Origin: Adiantum capillus-veneris
Lineage: Eukaryota; Streptophyta; Polypodiopsida; Polypodiales; Pteridaceae
DNA: 64,000 nucleotides
Reading direction: 5' to 3'
Assembly: GCA_014529385.2 (NCBI GenBank)
Contig: CM043943.1
Location: forward strand, 102,153,855-102,217,854
The notes under the pieces were generated by a model, which ran no database searches, had not been told where the DNA came from, and saw only the letters and a list, made by a program, of their open reading frames with translations. Positions 12,193-22,673 of this stretch are shown in pieces. A program made the position numbers and the translations under genes. Position 1 is the first letter of the stretch; every line of letters begins with the position of its first letter.

Positions 12193-13350
12193 ATGTGTGG
12201 AGCTTCACAAAATAGACGCTTAAGACGAGAAGAATATATCCTAGAAAGGGACTGCACAGACGAAGCCTACGTACCTGAACCCTTTCTAGAGCATTTATTT
12301 GAGCCATTTGAGCGGACTCAAATTTTAGCAACAATGGATATGTGTGTCAATACGTCTATGCCTACTCAATATTTCAATGAGGATGGCTACTACATAATTC
12401 CCATCCAAATAGTTCTAATCCTCAACATTGAAAACAAAGATGAGGAGCCCAAGGACTTAATGGAAGCTCAACAGATCTTTTTAGACATTTATTATGATGC
12501 AATTGATGAGTTAGACGAACACTTGGCTACCTTAGAGGATTCGGGGTCAGAAAAAGAGCATATGAGAGCTAAGTTACGCTTAAAAGGAGGGGAGGAAAAG
12601 TTTTTTGACTTTCCAAACCAGAAATTGAGAAGACAAAAATGGTATAGACGAAAGAGAGACACCAGAATTGTGAAAACACGACCTATGTCATCAGTCTCCA
12701 ATAAAACACAATTTGTGATGCAGATAGATGCTAATGATTGCATCAAGGACCAAATGAATGGCACATATTCTTCAAACAAAACTCAGAAATGTCTCAAACA
12801 TCGAGGAAAACAAGGAAGGATACTCAAGAAAAATCACATGATAAGAAACCACTCATGACTAGAATTGAGCGGAAAAAGAAATATCAAGAGTTGAAAAAAA
12901 CTCTAAAGGAGATATACACAACCGAAATGGAAACCACGAACAAGGATGATAAGGATGTAATGCATGTTCCATCCCATTACAAAAAGTATACTCTCCAAGA
13001 TCGGAAAATAATAGTTGAATAACCTGTTAGGGAACTACAGAAATAGGGAGAGTCTTACGAAGGGATTGAAAACGCTAAAAGGATAGACTTAGTTAAACCA
13101 GGAGAAGAGCTTAGACCTGCTTACATTGAGAATGACCTAGCTGAAGAAGAAGAAAAGCTTTTCCTAAGCTTGTTAAAGGAATATATTCGCTTGGTCTTAC
13201 AAGAATCTCAAGGGTGTTGATCCAGAAATCTGTCAACATACCATACCCATGAGAGATGATGTGAAACCAAGTAGACAAAAACCATACACGTATAACAAAA
13301 CCAGAAAGATAAAAGAAGTGATTGAAAAACTAAAGAAATCTGAATGAACA
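12193..13350 (+). pseudogene. Protease-RT spacer region
   Basis: The open piece 12,193-12,858 encodes about 220 residues, with an acidic half (YYDAIDELDEHLATLEDSGS) followed by a basic half (LRRQKWYRRKRDT). A Lys-rich segment follows at 12,738-13,022 in another frame, then the approach to RT (KPSRQKPYTYNKTRKIKEV near 13,265). No independent domain was recognised. Long spacers here are usual in Tat-type elements. Several stops and frame changes are present. Confidence 0.5.
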
Positions 13351-14520
13351 CACAGACTGGGTGTCTCCAGTTGTAGTAGTAGCCAAGAAGAATGAAAAAT
13401 TACGAGTGTGTGTTAATCTCAAAAAGGTGAATGTAGCTACCATTAGAGACAACTTTCCTCTTTTAATAACTGAGCATGTTTTGGAACGAGTTTCAGGAAA
13501 AGAAGCTTACAGCATCTTAGACAGATTTTTGGGATACAATCAACTTTTGGTTGACCCAAAAGATCAGCACAAAATTGCTTTTGCAACAAAATGGGGTATA
13601 TTTGCCTATCAGGTTATGTTGTTCGGGTTAACTAGTGCTCCAACCACGTTTCAAAGGTTGATGAGCCATGCTTTCAAATAATATCTTAGGAAATTCTTAG
13701 AAGTATATATGGATGATCTTTGAGTACATTCATTAATCCGGGCTGATCATTTTCAACACCTCAAAAAGGTATTTAAAAAATGTAGGCTTTATAGGATTTG
13801 CTTAAATTATGAAAAGTGCACATTCATGGGAAGAGAAGGAAAATTTCTTGGACATATAGTGTCTAAAAATGGCATAGCTATTGATATTGAGAAGATTCAT
13901 GTCATTGCTAATTTGCCTAGACCAACAACAATAAAGGGGGTACAAGCCTTCATGGGGCATTGTGGATATTACCGAAGGTTCATCTACATGTACGCTATAA
14001 TTGCAAAACCCATGTATAGCTTGATTACGCACTTTGAATGGACCGAGGTATGTGAAGAATCCTTCATAAAGCTTAAGCAAGCTCTAACGTCAGCTCCAAT
14101 ATTGAAAGCACCAGATTGGGATAAGGTATTCCACGTACATGTAGATGCTTCAAATTTTTCTATCGGTTGTATACTATCTCAACCAGGAGATGGGAAGATT
14201 GACTTTCCTATTTCTTATTCTAGCCGACAATTGAACATGGCAGAAAAGAATTACACCACCACCGAAAGAGAAGGACTAGGAATGATCTATGGTATTAAAA
14301 AGTATAGACATTACTTATTAGCCAACAAGTTTTTGTTCTTTGTGGACCACTAAGATTTGTTGTATTTGGTCAACAAGCCATGTAGCACAGGGAGAATAGT
14401 GAGATGGCTCATCATTCTTCTCAAATTTGATTTCATTGTGGTTGTAAAAAAAGGCACTACACATCAACGAGCAGACCATTTGTCAAGGATTGTTTTAGGG
14501 AAATCACCTAAAGGGGTAGA
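13340..14520 (+). pseudogene. pol: Reverse transcriptase and RNase H of the giant gypsy element
   Basis: RT motifs occur in order: VSPVVVVAKKNEKLRVCVNL, then AYSILDRFLGYNQLLVDPKD, then ATKWGIFAYQVMLFGLTSAP, then the catalytic VYMDDL near 13,713-13,730. The catalytic motif is followed at once by a TGA. The thumb and connection follow (KFLGHIVSKNGIAID, FMGHCGYYRRFI). RNase H starts near 14,130 with HVHVDASNFSIGCILSQPG and continues through YSSRQLNMAEKNYTTTERE and RHYLLANKF. A stop at 14,351 interrupts it before the final HQRADHLSRI motif near 14,465. The order RT-RNase H-IN is that of Ty3/gypsy. It is inactive because of stops. Confidence 0.85.
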
Positions 14521-14649
14521 CGATGATCTACCAGATGCCTATTTTTTCTCCGTAGAAATGATACCTAGATGGTCAAAAAACATTGTGTCATTAATGACAA
14601 TAGCTCCAGCGGATTCACAAATACCACTTCCTATCACAATCAGATTAAT

Positions 14650-14925
14650 CGAGCAATTGACTATGTATCAATTACTAGCTGGAAGGCTATACAAAAGAAA
14701 TTGTGACGAGATATTGCTTCTATGCATTATTCCTGATGAATAAGAAGAGGACCTAAGTCAAGCACATGTTACCATAGTAGGACTTCACTTTGCAAAAGAC
14801 CAAACTATGCAATGAATCTTGAGACTTGGAGTCTTTTGGCCAACTATGAGGAGATAAGTTTGATCTTTTGTAAAGGATTGCCCTCAATGTCAAAAACAGA
14901 CACCCATTCCTCATGTAGCATTGTT
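14650..14925 (+). pseudogene. First integrase zinc-binding (H2C2) module
   Basis: The + strand gives LLAGRLYKRNCDEILLLCI, then a stop at 14,741, then QAHVTIVGLHFAKDQTMQ, ILRLGVFWPTMRR and FVKDCPQCQKQT. This is the layout of a gypsy integrase N-terminal HHCC domain: two histidines, the G-hydrophobic-WP-T motif, then CxxC. A second, similar module follows at 15,040-15,290. Three stops occur inside this one (14,741, about 14,813 and 14,857). Confidence 0.65.
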
Positions 14926-15810
14926 TCAAATGTCACATGTTCCTAAGTGGAGTAATTATCTGGTTACTTACTTATTGAGCCGAACATTTCCAGAGGATAT
15001 GAGTAAACGTAATCAAAGAGCAATTGAAACTGAAGCAAGAGACTATGCTCTTATTGGAAACCAATTGTGTTGGAGAGGTAAAGATCAACATTTGCGTCTT
15101 TGTGCAAACGAAAACGACTATATTTTGATTATAAAACAAGCACGTGCTAGATTAGATGGAGGTCACTTTTCTAGCGATACCACCGCAAGAGCAATCTTGA
15201 TAACAGGAATATGGTGGCCAACACTTTTTGCAGATGCTAAAGAATATGTTCGAAGGTGTGATGCTTCTCAACGAGAAAAAATGCCAACACGAGTAGATAG
15301 CATGCCCTTAAGACCAATGATGGGGGCTAGAGCTTTCGCAAAATGGGGTATGAATTTTGTTGGACCGATACAGCCACCTGCTTATAGAACCCAAGCTTAA
15401 TATATCATTGTAGCTATGGACTATTTGACCAAATGGGTCTAGGCTAAAGCAACTCAAAAGAATGATCCGAGAACCATTGTTGCATTCTTATATGAGTATA
15501 TATGCACGAGATATGGATTGCCAATAGAGATTGTCAGTGATCGGGGAACTCATTTCATCAATGGGGTAATAGAGTATTTGCTTAATGAGTTTATGATCAT
15601 CCATAACAAATCAGCTCCCTATCATCCACAAGAAAATGGACAAGCTAAGCATACGAATAAGATTCTTAGCTCCATTCTGACTAAAGTGGTTAGTTCAGGA
15701 AGGACAGATTGGGAAATGAGTCTCCATGCTGCTATGGGCTTATTGAGTTTCATTCAAAACAGCTTTAAATTCCACATCCTTTAACCTTGTTTATGGTCTT
15801 GATGCCATAC
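14926..15810 (+). pseudogene. Integrase: second H2C2 module and catalytic core
   Basis: The second zinc module reads LIGNQLCWRGKDQHLRLC, then LDGGHFSSDTTARAI, GIWWPTLFADAKEYVRRC; the last cysteine of CxxC is replaced. The RNase H-fold core follows at about 15,345. The first acidic residue appears as Asn (KWGMNFVGPI, where gypsy integrases have Asp), the second Asp is kept (IVSDRGTHFI, near 15,530), and the Glu of the ENGQAE motif is Lys (QENGQAKHTNK, near 15,635). Two of three DDE catalytic residues are therefore lost. Stops lie at 15,398 and about 15,440. Integration activity is ruled out. Confidence 0.8.
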
Positions 15811-16352
15811 TTCCAATAGAGTTTCTATTGCTGATATTAAGGGTAGCACAAAAATCTTGAGTGGACTGGACATGAATTGTCAAAAAGACTCAAAGATTTG
15901 GAAAAGATAGACGAGCAAAGGCTAACTGTTGTAGCTCATATCTATGCACAAAAGCAAAACAAAAACAGTTTTTTGATTCCCACTTAATCACAAAAATCTT
16001 AAAGAAAGGGGACTTAGTTTTAGTCTATTCCCTGAAGCAACACATTCCCAAGTTTAAGAAAAAGAGAAACGGACCATTTATCATTGAAGATATATCTCCA
16101 AGTGGAGCAGTAAAATTGTCCACCCTAGATGGTGAACCAATGGCTAATTGGATTAGTGGATGTCATTTAAAGAAATACAATTTGCCACTAACCAATGATT
16201 TGCTAGAAAGAATGTATGGAGCCAAACAAAGGAAGATCAAACGCCAGCAGGTTATTGATGAATCCCAAGAGGAAGCTAGGCTATGGGTACTCAAGCAGAA
16301 AGCTGCTCTCAAGAATAACAAATACCGATTCCCATCAACACTTTGGAAATAG
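15811..16352 (+). pseudogene. Integrase C-terminal region
   Basis: After a frame break near 15,780 the last clear piece (16,116-16,352) gives STLDGEPMANWISGCHLKKY, the small beta-barrel-like C-terminal motif ('GAVKL...LDG...N...LK.Y') that closes many plant gypsy integrases. A Lys/Gln-rich helical tail follows and ends at 16,352. The stretch between 15,790 and 16,110 is readable only with several frame changes. Confidence 0.6.
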
Positions 16353-16399
16353 AGGATAAAAAATGGGAATTTCCTAAAGATGCAGTTTCAACAGATGAT

Positions 16400-16987
16400 G
16401 ATTGGTTAGACGGAATGGATCGGCGCATCAAAGTACAGCTCAACAATCATAGCACCAATGCTTTGGTCGACACATGAGCTAGAGTAAATGCAGTCAGTTA
16501 TTCCACATACAAGAAGGCCACAAGTCAAGCATTGACGGTAGGAATAGCGACAATCAGAGGATGCAGCAAGAACCCAACTCCAACATTGGGAGTAATCAAC
16601 TTAAACATGATAGTACGTGGATGTTCATGTCCTCATCAGTTTGTATGCTTACCAGATGAACACATGAATGAGACGGTGATTCTTGGAATTCCCTGGATAC
16701 GAACATACAAAGCAGTACCAAATTGGGCTAAGCTAAAGCTATCACCTAAAGGAGGGAAACTCATTGTTCCAATTGCACCAAGCAAGGAGGATTGGAAAGA
16801 AGCAACCAGCATGCCAAACCACAAAGTAGTCACTCTTCCCCATCCCGTCGATAATCAAATGCTACATGTAGCATGCAAGGAGTCAGGCAAATTTGGGTAC
16901 CAAAATCACAGCTTAAGCATAAGCCAATTCAGATCTGGGTGCCTAAAACTTCACCGGGACAAAACAAAAAAAGGTTCCAATGGTTAA
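16400..16987 (+). pseudogene. Second retropepsin-like domain downstream of integrase
   Basis: One frame gives a beta-strand-like IKVQLNNHSTNALVD (from 16,427), then DT-stop-ARVNAVS. The stop is TGA at 16,475-16,477, exactly where a retropepsin DTGA motif has Gly. TPTLGVINLNMIVRG, FVCLPDEHM and TVILGIPWIRTYKAVPNW (about 16,580-16,730) then follow, the same strand order and ILG motif as an aspartic protease fold. The frame stays open to 16,987. The canonical protease of this element lies at 11,407-12,123, so this is an additional protease-like domain after the integrase. It is unlike anything I know as standard in this position. One point mutation would explain the loss of the active-site Gly. 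Confidence 0.6.
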
Positions 16988-17448
16988 AACATAGAGACGA
17001 GCATCCATGAGCAAGGAACCTAACATGGAAATGGTTTGGAAGAAAAAGGAGCACTTATCTTCTCCACAAACCGTAAAACCAATCAAGCAATGGCGAATTA
17101 AGTCTCAAAAGACTCCACCACACCATGCAGCACCACGTCGACCAAGCTACCAATGGCAAGAAAAAGCTCAACAATAGTCAAAAGTGCTACCAACAACTCA
17201 AGCAATCAATGTGCTAAAGCATCCTGATAGTACAATCAAGGAGAGAGCACACAAACTACAAGACTTTCTCTTTGGAAGACATCAACAACAAACCTCGACA
17301 TCAAAAACCCTTGAGTCAATTACTCAAGACCCAGCTCTTGCACAGCATCTTGGTTTGAATTGTGTTGATCTAGCTTTATACCATGGTACAACCAATCATG
17401 GCTATGCATAGACAGGATTGTTCAACCCATGCACATAGTCGTCCCGGG
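16988..17448 (+). pseudogene. Continuation of the polyprotein tail, unrecognised
   Basis: A basic, Gln/Thr-rich stretch includes the open piece 17,184-17,411 (KERAHKLQDFLFGRHQQQ). No family was recognised. It is cut at 17,448 by the nested gypsy insertion and presumably resumes at 26,394. Confidence 0.4.
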
Positions 17449-17453
17449 GTATG
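17449..17453. repeat. Target-site duplication, left copy (GTATG)
   Basis: GTATG immediately precedes the left LTR of the nested element; ATATG at 26,389-26,393 follows the right LTR. Four of five bases match, which fits a 5-bp gypsy target duplication with one later mutation. Confidence 0.75.
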
Positions 17454-19045
17454 TATAACATTTAATGGCCTAATAACTTGTGTGTAGTGAAAATGAGCAT
17501 GAACATAGTGGGCATTTCATTAGAATAGATTCCTAATGAGAATTACAAGAGTGCTTGGGTGGAGAGAGCAACAAAAAGCATAACACCTAGTAAGATAGCA
17601 TCGACAATACTTTCAAAAGAGAGAGAAATTAAGCTAATGACAACAGTTGAGGACCGGATTTGCATGGAGCCGGTCCCCCCTCCAAAAGGCTTTGTATTAT
17701 GGTTTCTCCCATCAAGAGAGACATTGTACAATACAATTCTTTGTGTTCCTTCAAGACTACCTAGTGCAATGAAGATGAAAGCTTCATGCACTAAGCAAAC
17801 ACTTAGCTAACACAACTTGAATTATCCCCGTTCTCAGACCCAAGACCTCACACACCTTCGAAGATGGTGAGAGCTAGTAGGGTATGAGAGTAGATTGAGA
17901 GGAAGAAGGAGTATCTTACGAGAAAGATGTACATCTCCTCACATAATCACTCATATTAGCATAGCTTAGCTTAGTAATTAGCTTGGTAGAGGAGATGAGC
18001 ATGCATTGAATCTTGGCTCTTGGTTGGATTTGCATCCACATGCCAAGAGAGTGTTGATGTAGGCTTCTATCTCACAAGCTTGGAGTAGGTGATGAGTTCT
18101 CCATTAAAGCTTGGGAAGAGATAGTCTTCTCTTTCTTCACACATGAGCGCCTTGTGTGAGTGTGTGTGTGATAATGCCTTGCAAAAATCATCCCCCTCTC
18201 TCCCTTGGGCGAGCCCTCTTGCTCTTTGCTCTTGCTAAGCCCTCATTGGCTCTCCCCAAGTGAAGCCAATGACAATTAAGCAGCATAAGTGATAGCCTTA
18301 TGACATGTGTCCCCCTTTCCCCTTTTGTGAGAGCTTTAGGTAATTAAATAATTAAACTAGACTCTCATTGGACCCCTTTGCCTTCTAGCCAATAGGAATC
18401 AGGCAAGCCATTGGGCTCCTGAATGCTCATTGGACCCCTTGGGAGACTGCCCAATAGTCTTCTAGGAGACTTAATTCTCATTGGTTTCTTTTATTAAATG
18501 TATTTAAATTAATTAAACTAGATTTAATCTAGCTTAATTCTCATTGGTCCACTTCAAGGGTCATCCAATAGAAACTAGGCACACCTTGTGGGCATCTGGC
18601 CTAGGGAGCTGACATGTGTCCCTCATTCCCTTTGTGTAAAGGGAGCCTATGTGTGTGTGTGTGTGGATTTCTTTCTCATCCCCTAGAAGAAGGGCTCGCC
18701 CCCTCCCATGTAGGGATATGCATTGACTTTGGAGAGCACACAAAGCATCCAATTCCCCCTAAGCTTTAACCCTTTGGACACAACATTTGAATTTTGGAAC
18801 CTTAGCATTTTGGAAGTCTTAATGGGCCGAACCTTAGGGTCTTTTTAGCCCATTGTTGCACATGGCTCTTTTGCAGATGGCCCCCCCTTTGGATCCGTAT
18901 TTTCCCTCCTTTGGATCCCTATTGTGGCCGGTCTGCTAGCTTAACCAATATTCTAGCTTTTTCTCCCCTGGCACTTACCCACATTAAATGATCAGTTTAA
19001 TATGAGAAAATCATTTAGGAGAATTAGATATTGATTATTATGACA
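17454..19045 (-). repeat. 3' LTR of the nested gypsy element
   Basis: Read on the - strand it starts TGTCATAATAATC at 19,045 and ends ...ATGTTATA at 17,454. Its partner ends ...ATGTTACG, so the original end was probably TGTTACA. From 18,386 to 19,045 it appears identical to the right LTR; the rest differs by about 3%. The part at 18,240-18,575 holds ten CCAAT or ATTGG pentamers. Identical ORFs within both LTRs (for example 18,561-18,752) are only a consequence of the LTR copies. Confidence 0.95.
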
Positions 19046-19062
19046 TTACCTCTCTCTTGAAA
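19046..19062 (-). promoter_or_regulatory. Polypurine tract of the nested element
   Basis: On the - strand CAAGAGAGAGGTAA lies directly before the TGTCATAA start of the 3' LTR, the expected site for plus-strand priming. Confidence 0.75.
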
Positions 19063-19439
19063 TCATAGTCGTCCTCGACTATGGTGTAGAGAAGATAAAG
19101 CATATTCATGAGTCCTTTTCTTAGCGGGCAGAGGATCCCTATGCTACCCTACGACATCATTCCACAGAGGATCCCTATGTTACCCTACGACATCATTCCA
19201 CAATGGATGACTATTCCATTTGGCGGTTGAGAGCCTGAGGCTACCGCAAGCATGTCTGCACATTAGTCCTATCAGTCTTCCATAGTAGAGTGACAAGCTC
19301 TACTTGGTGTTTGGGAGACGTCGTCTCCACAAACTTGATCTAAGCATGCATACTACTTCATTTTTGTGCACAATAAAGAAAAAGAGAGTCTTATAAGACA
19401 AAAACTTTCTTCATTTTTAACATTTTGTACATTTGCTTA

Positions 19440-20690
19440 CTCTTGGGAAGCATTGTAAGAATTGACAAGGTTTAGGTTATCCTTTAATTTTATGCCTTGC
19501 ATCCATCTACCATCTTCAAAAGGATAATTATTAAACTTAATAAGATATCTTCGGATAGTCTTACCGCCTCTTAGTACCTTGTCTTCATGTCAGAGAATGG
19601 ACTCGAGCTGCAACACCTCCTCTTGGTCCTCGATCTCCGGTGGGTCTTCAATAGTTGGTTCTTGAGGTGGCTCTCCTTTGTAAGGCTTTAATAGGCTCAC
19701 ATGAAAAGCATTGTGTATGAGCTAATGATTGGGCAACTTGAGTTGATAGGACATGTCATTGATTGGCCTAAGAATCTGAAAGGGACCATAGTACCTTTTT
19801 GCTAGTTTAGTATAGTACTTTTGGTGGCCCGTAGGATTCTTGCCCGTCGTGTGCCTTAATCGAGCCTTGGGAAACTTTAACAAGACCCAATCATTTTCTT
19901 TAAAGGCTTGGGATCTTCTGTGCTTGTCAGCAGTAGCCTTTTGCCTTTACTAGGAGATAGAGATAGCATCCTTAATCTTTTGAAAAGATTCTTGTAGGTC
20001 TCGGCTATACTCATCTGCAACGAAGATCTTCCCATGTACCTTAAGTAGCAAGGGACTTTTTGATCTTCCCTCAATTACCTCAAAAGGTGCTTTTCCCGTG
20101 GAAGTATGTACAGTGTTATTGTAAGAATACTCCACTAAGGGTAAGTACTTCTCCCATTGGGATCTTTGATCTACTTCCGTTAGATAGGCTTTTAGTAGAT
20201 CGAGAATGGTTAGGTTAGCTATTTCACTTTGGCCATCCGTTTGTGGATGATAGGCCAAAGAGAAGTTTAGCCTTGTCCCTAAATTCTCAAAGAGACCCTT
20301 CCAGAAATTACTGGTCATTCTAGGATCGCTATCCAACACTATGGACATTGGCAAGCCATGGTACTTGAAAGTTTGTGAAATGAAGAGGGTTGCCATTTGA
20401 TGGGCTTTGATAGTCTTTTTGACAGGTATAAAATGAGCTTGTTTACTAAACCTATCTACTATCGTCCATATTCCCGTATTCCCATGGATAGACTTAGGCA
20501 ATCCAAAGATAAAATCCATGGATATGCTCTCCCATGGTGAATTAGGAATTGGCAAGGGTTGAAGCAATCCAAGTTGCTTCCCTGTGTCAAATTTTATCTT
20601 TTCGCATACCACACATTTAGAAACATACTCTTGTATGTTCACTTTCATGGTAGGCCAATAGAAATACGTTTCAATTACCTTTAAGGTAGA
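19440..20690 (-). pseudogene. Integrase and chromodomain-like tail, nested element
   Basis: Reading leftwards: the zinc-binding motif (CVVCEKIKFDTGKQ near 20,595), then the core with SMDFIFGLPKSIHG, SIVLDSDPRMTSNFW (most gypsy integrases have SDRDPRF here) and YHPQTDGQSEIANLT carrying the DDE glutamate. The clean ORF is 19,950-20,648. After a stop pair near 19,948 the frame gives NDWVLLKFPKARLRHTTGKN and KYYGPFQI-like sequence, then HEDKVLRGGKTIRRYLIKFN and EDGRWM near 19,500-19,590. The last matches the 'R...YLIKFK.YP.EDA.WM' signature of a gypsy chromodomain. A stop at 20,691 splits the zinc finger from the RT part. Confidence 0.8.
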
Positions 20691-22673
20691 CTAAATCCCT
20701 CTATGCCCCGCATAAGGTGGAGCATGAGATTCATACATTACTTTCTCACGTAGTGAGTTAGTAACGCATAGTCTATTGCCATAGAGAAGATAACCATCTT
20801 CTAAGGTAAATGGTTCTTCTTTCCTCCCTAATGCAAGGGCTGAAATCACATCTCTAAAATCGGGATCAATAGCATACTCATCTATCATTGAAGATAGATC
20901 ATTGTGAGTTGCTATGGAAACCGCATTCACTCTCGGCCGTCTTGAGAGTGCATCAGCTACTTGATTATGCTTGCCAGCAATGTGAGCAATATGAAAATGA
21001 AATTGCAAAAGGAAATTTGCCCACCTCATTTGTTTGTCGGAGAGCTTGGTCTTCATCATGAAGTACTTAAGACTTTGATGATCCATTCGCTGAATGAAAG
21101 GAGTCCCCAATAAATAGTGCTTCCATGAGTCTAAGGCATGTAGAACTGCAAGGAGTTCCTTTTCATATATTCCTAGAGCTTGCTCAACAGGGTCGAGCCT
21201 TCGACTCTTATAGCCTATGGCATGCCCTTCTTGTAGCAAAACAGCTCCAAGGAAATCACCACAAGCATCACATTGGACCTCAAATGGTTTTGAGAGATCC
21301 GGTAGTGTAAGCACAGGTTGAGAGATAAGCTTTTCAAAAGCATTGTTCTCCTTAGCAGACCATGTATACCTAACGCTTTTCTTTGTTAGGTCATGTAATG
21401 GTCCCGCAATTTGTGAGAAATTTTCTATGAAGCGTCTATAGTATGCACACATACCTATAAATCTTCTTAGTTCATGAAGATTCCTTGGTTTAGGCAATCC
21501 TTTTATTACCTCTAACTTAGATGGATCCATTTGGATGCCATCTTGAGAGATAATATGACCTAAATACTGAATCTCTTGCAAGAAAAATTCACTTTTCTTT
21601 CGATTAACATAAAGTTTATTCTCTCTTAAAACTTGAAATATTACCGGGAGGTGTTGCTTGTGTTCCTCCAATGAATTAGAGTAGATGATAATATCATCAA
21701 AGAACACTCCAGTGAAGGCTCGATGAGGCCTGAACAACTTCTCCATCAAGCGGTTGAATGTGGTTGGTGCATTGGTCAAGCCAAAAGGCATGACAATGTA
21801 TTCGTAAAGACCAAATGTGGTGCGAAATGCGGTTTTTACAATGTCTTGATCAACTATCCTTATTTGATGATAGCCACTTTTTAGGTCAATTCTACTGAAG
21901 TAGGTCGATCCTTGTAGCTTATCAAATAGTTCTTCCACCCGTGGAACGGGAAACCTATTCTTGATAGTTATCCTATTTAGTGCTCTATAGTCGACACACA
22001 TACGATATGTGCCGTCTTTCTTTTGCACTAATAGCACAGGTGAGCAAAATGGAGAGGAGCTTGGCCTAACCATACCCTTATCAACTAATTCATGCACTTG
22101 CCACATAATCTCCTCTTGTTGAGCTTGAGAAACTCTATAAGGAGGTTTGTTAGGCGGTGAACTTCCTGGAAGAAGTTTAATTGCATGGTCATCATTACCT
22201 CGTTTAGGAGGTAGCTCACAAGGGATGTCGTCAATAAAAACATCTTGAGACCTCTTGAGAAAATTGGATAACTCTAATTCCTTTTGGTTTCTTTTATTTT
22301 CTTTTGTTAAAGCATTAAGTTCATTTTGAGAATCTTTAACAAAAATCATGTACACGGAAATAGAGCTCTTTATTGACTTGTTGAAAGGTGGTGTATGTAC
22401 AATGGGGATGGTGTTACCCATTTCCTTAGCATCTATATACATGTCTTTTTCCCTGAACTTAAAGGAGATTCTCCTTTCAGGAAATTTAACATCGGAAGCC
22501 AGGCGGTCAAACCATGGTGCCCCTAGGATTACATCCTCATGCTTGAGAGGAGAGATAAATAAGTCCTCTTTGTCCACATAGCCTTGGACATGAAGCCTCA
22601 ATTTCCCAATTAAGGGAGTGACTGAAGCTTCTTGCCCCTTGAAGGCACTGTCTGCGGGTAGGACATCTCCCAA
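20691..22673 (-). pseudogene. pol: RT-RNase H portion of pol, nested element (long open frame)
   Basis: An uninterrupted 660-residue frame. At the N-terminus it carries the end of the protease (VILGAPWFDRL). RT motifs include [51 protein letters not shown] and the catalytic VFFDDIIIYS; Phe precedes the Asp pair where Tyr is usual in gypsy. RNase H includes FEVQCDACGDFLGAVLLQEG, YEKELLAVLHALDSWKHYLL and the HNQVADALSRR end motif. It ends just inside the integrase zinc finger at a TAG. Upstream it joins gag through a frameshift near 22,673. It is the best-preserved coding region of the window. Confidence 0.9.

Noticed and set aside
18561-18752. 63-residue ORF as a gene (identical copy at 25,904-26,095)
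   Set aside because: It lies inside both LTRs; identity follows from the LTR duplication and the translation has no domain features.
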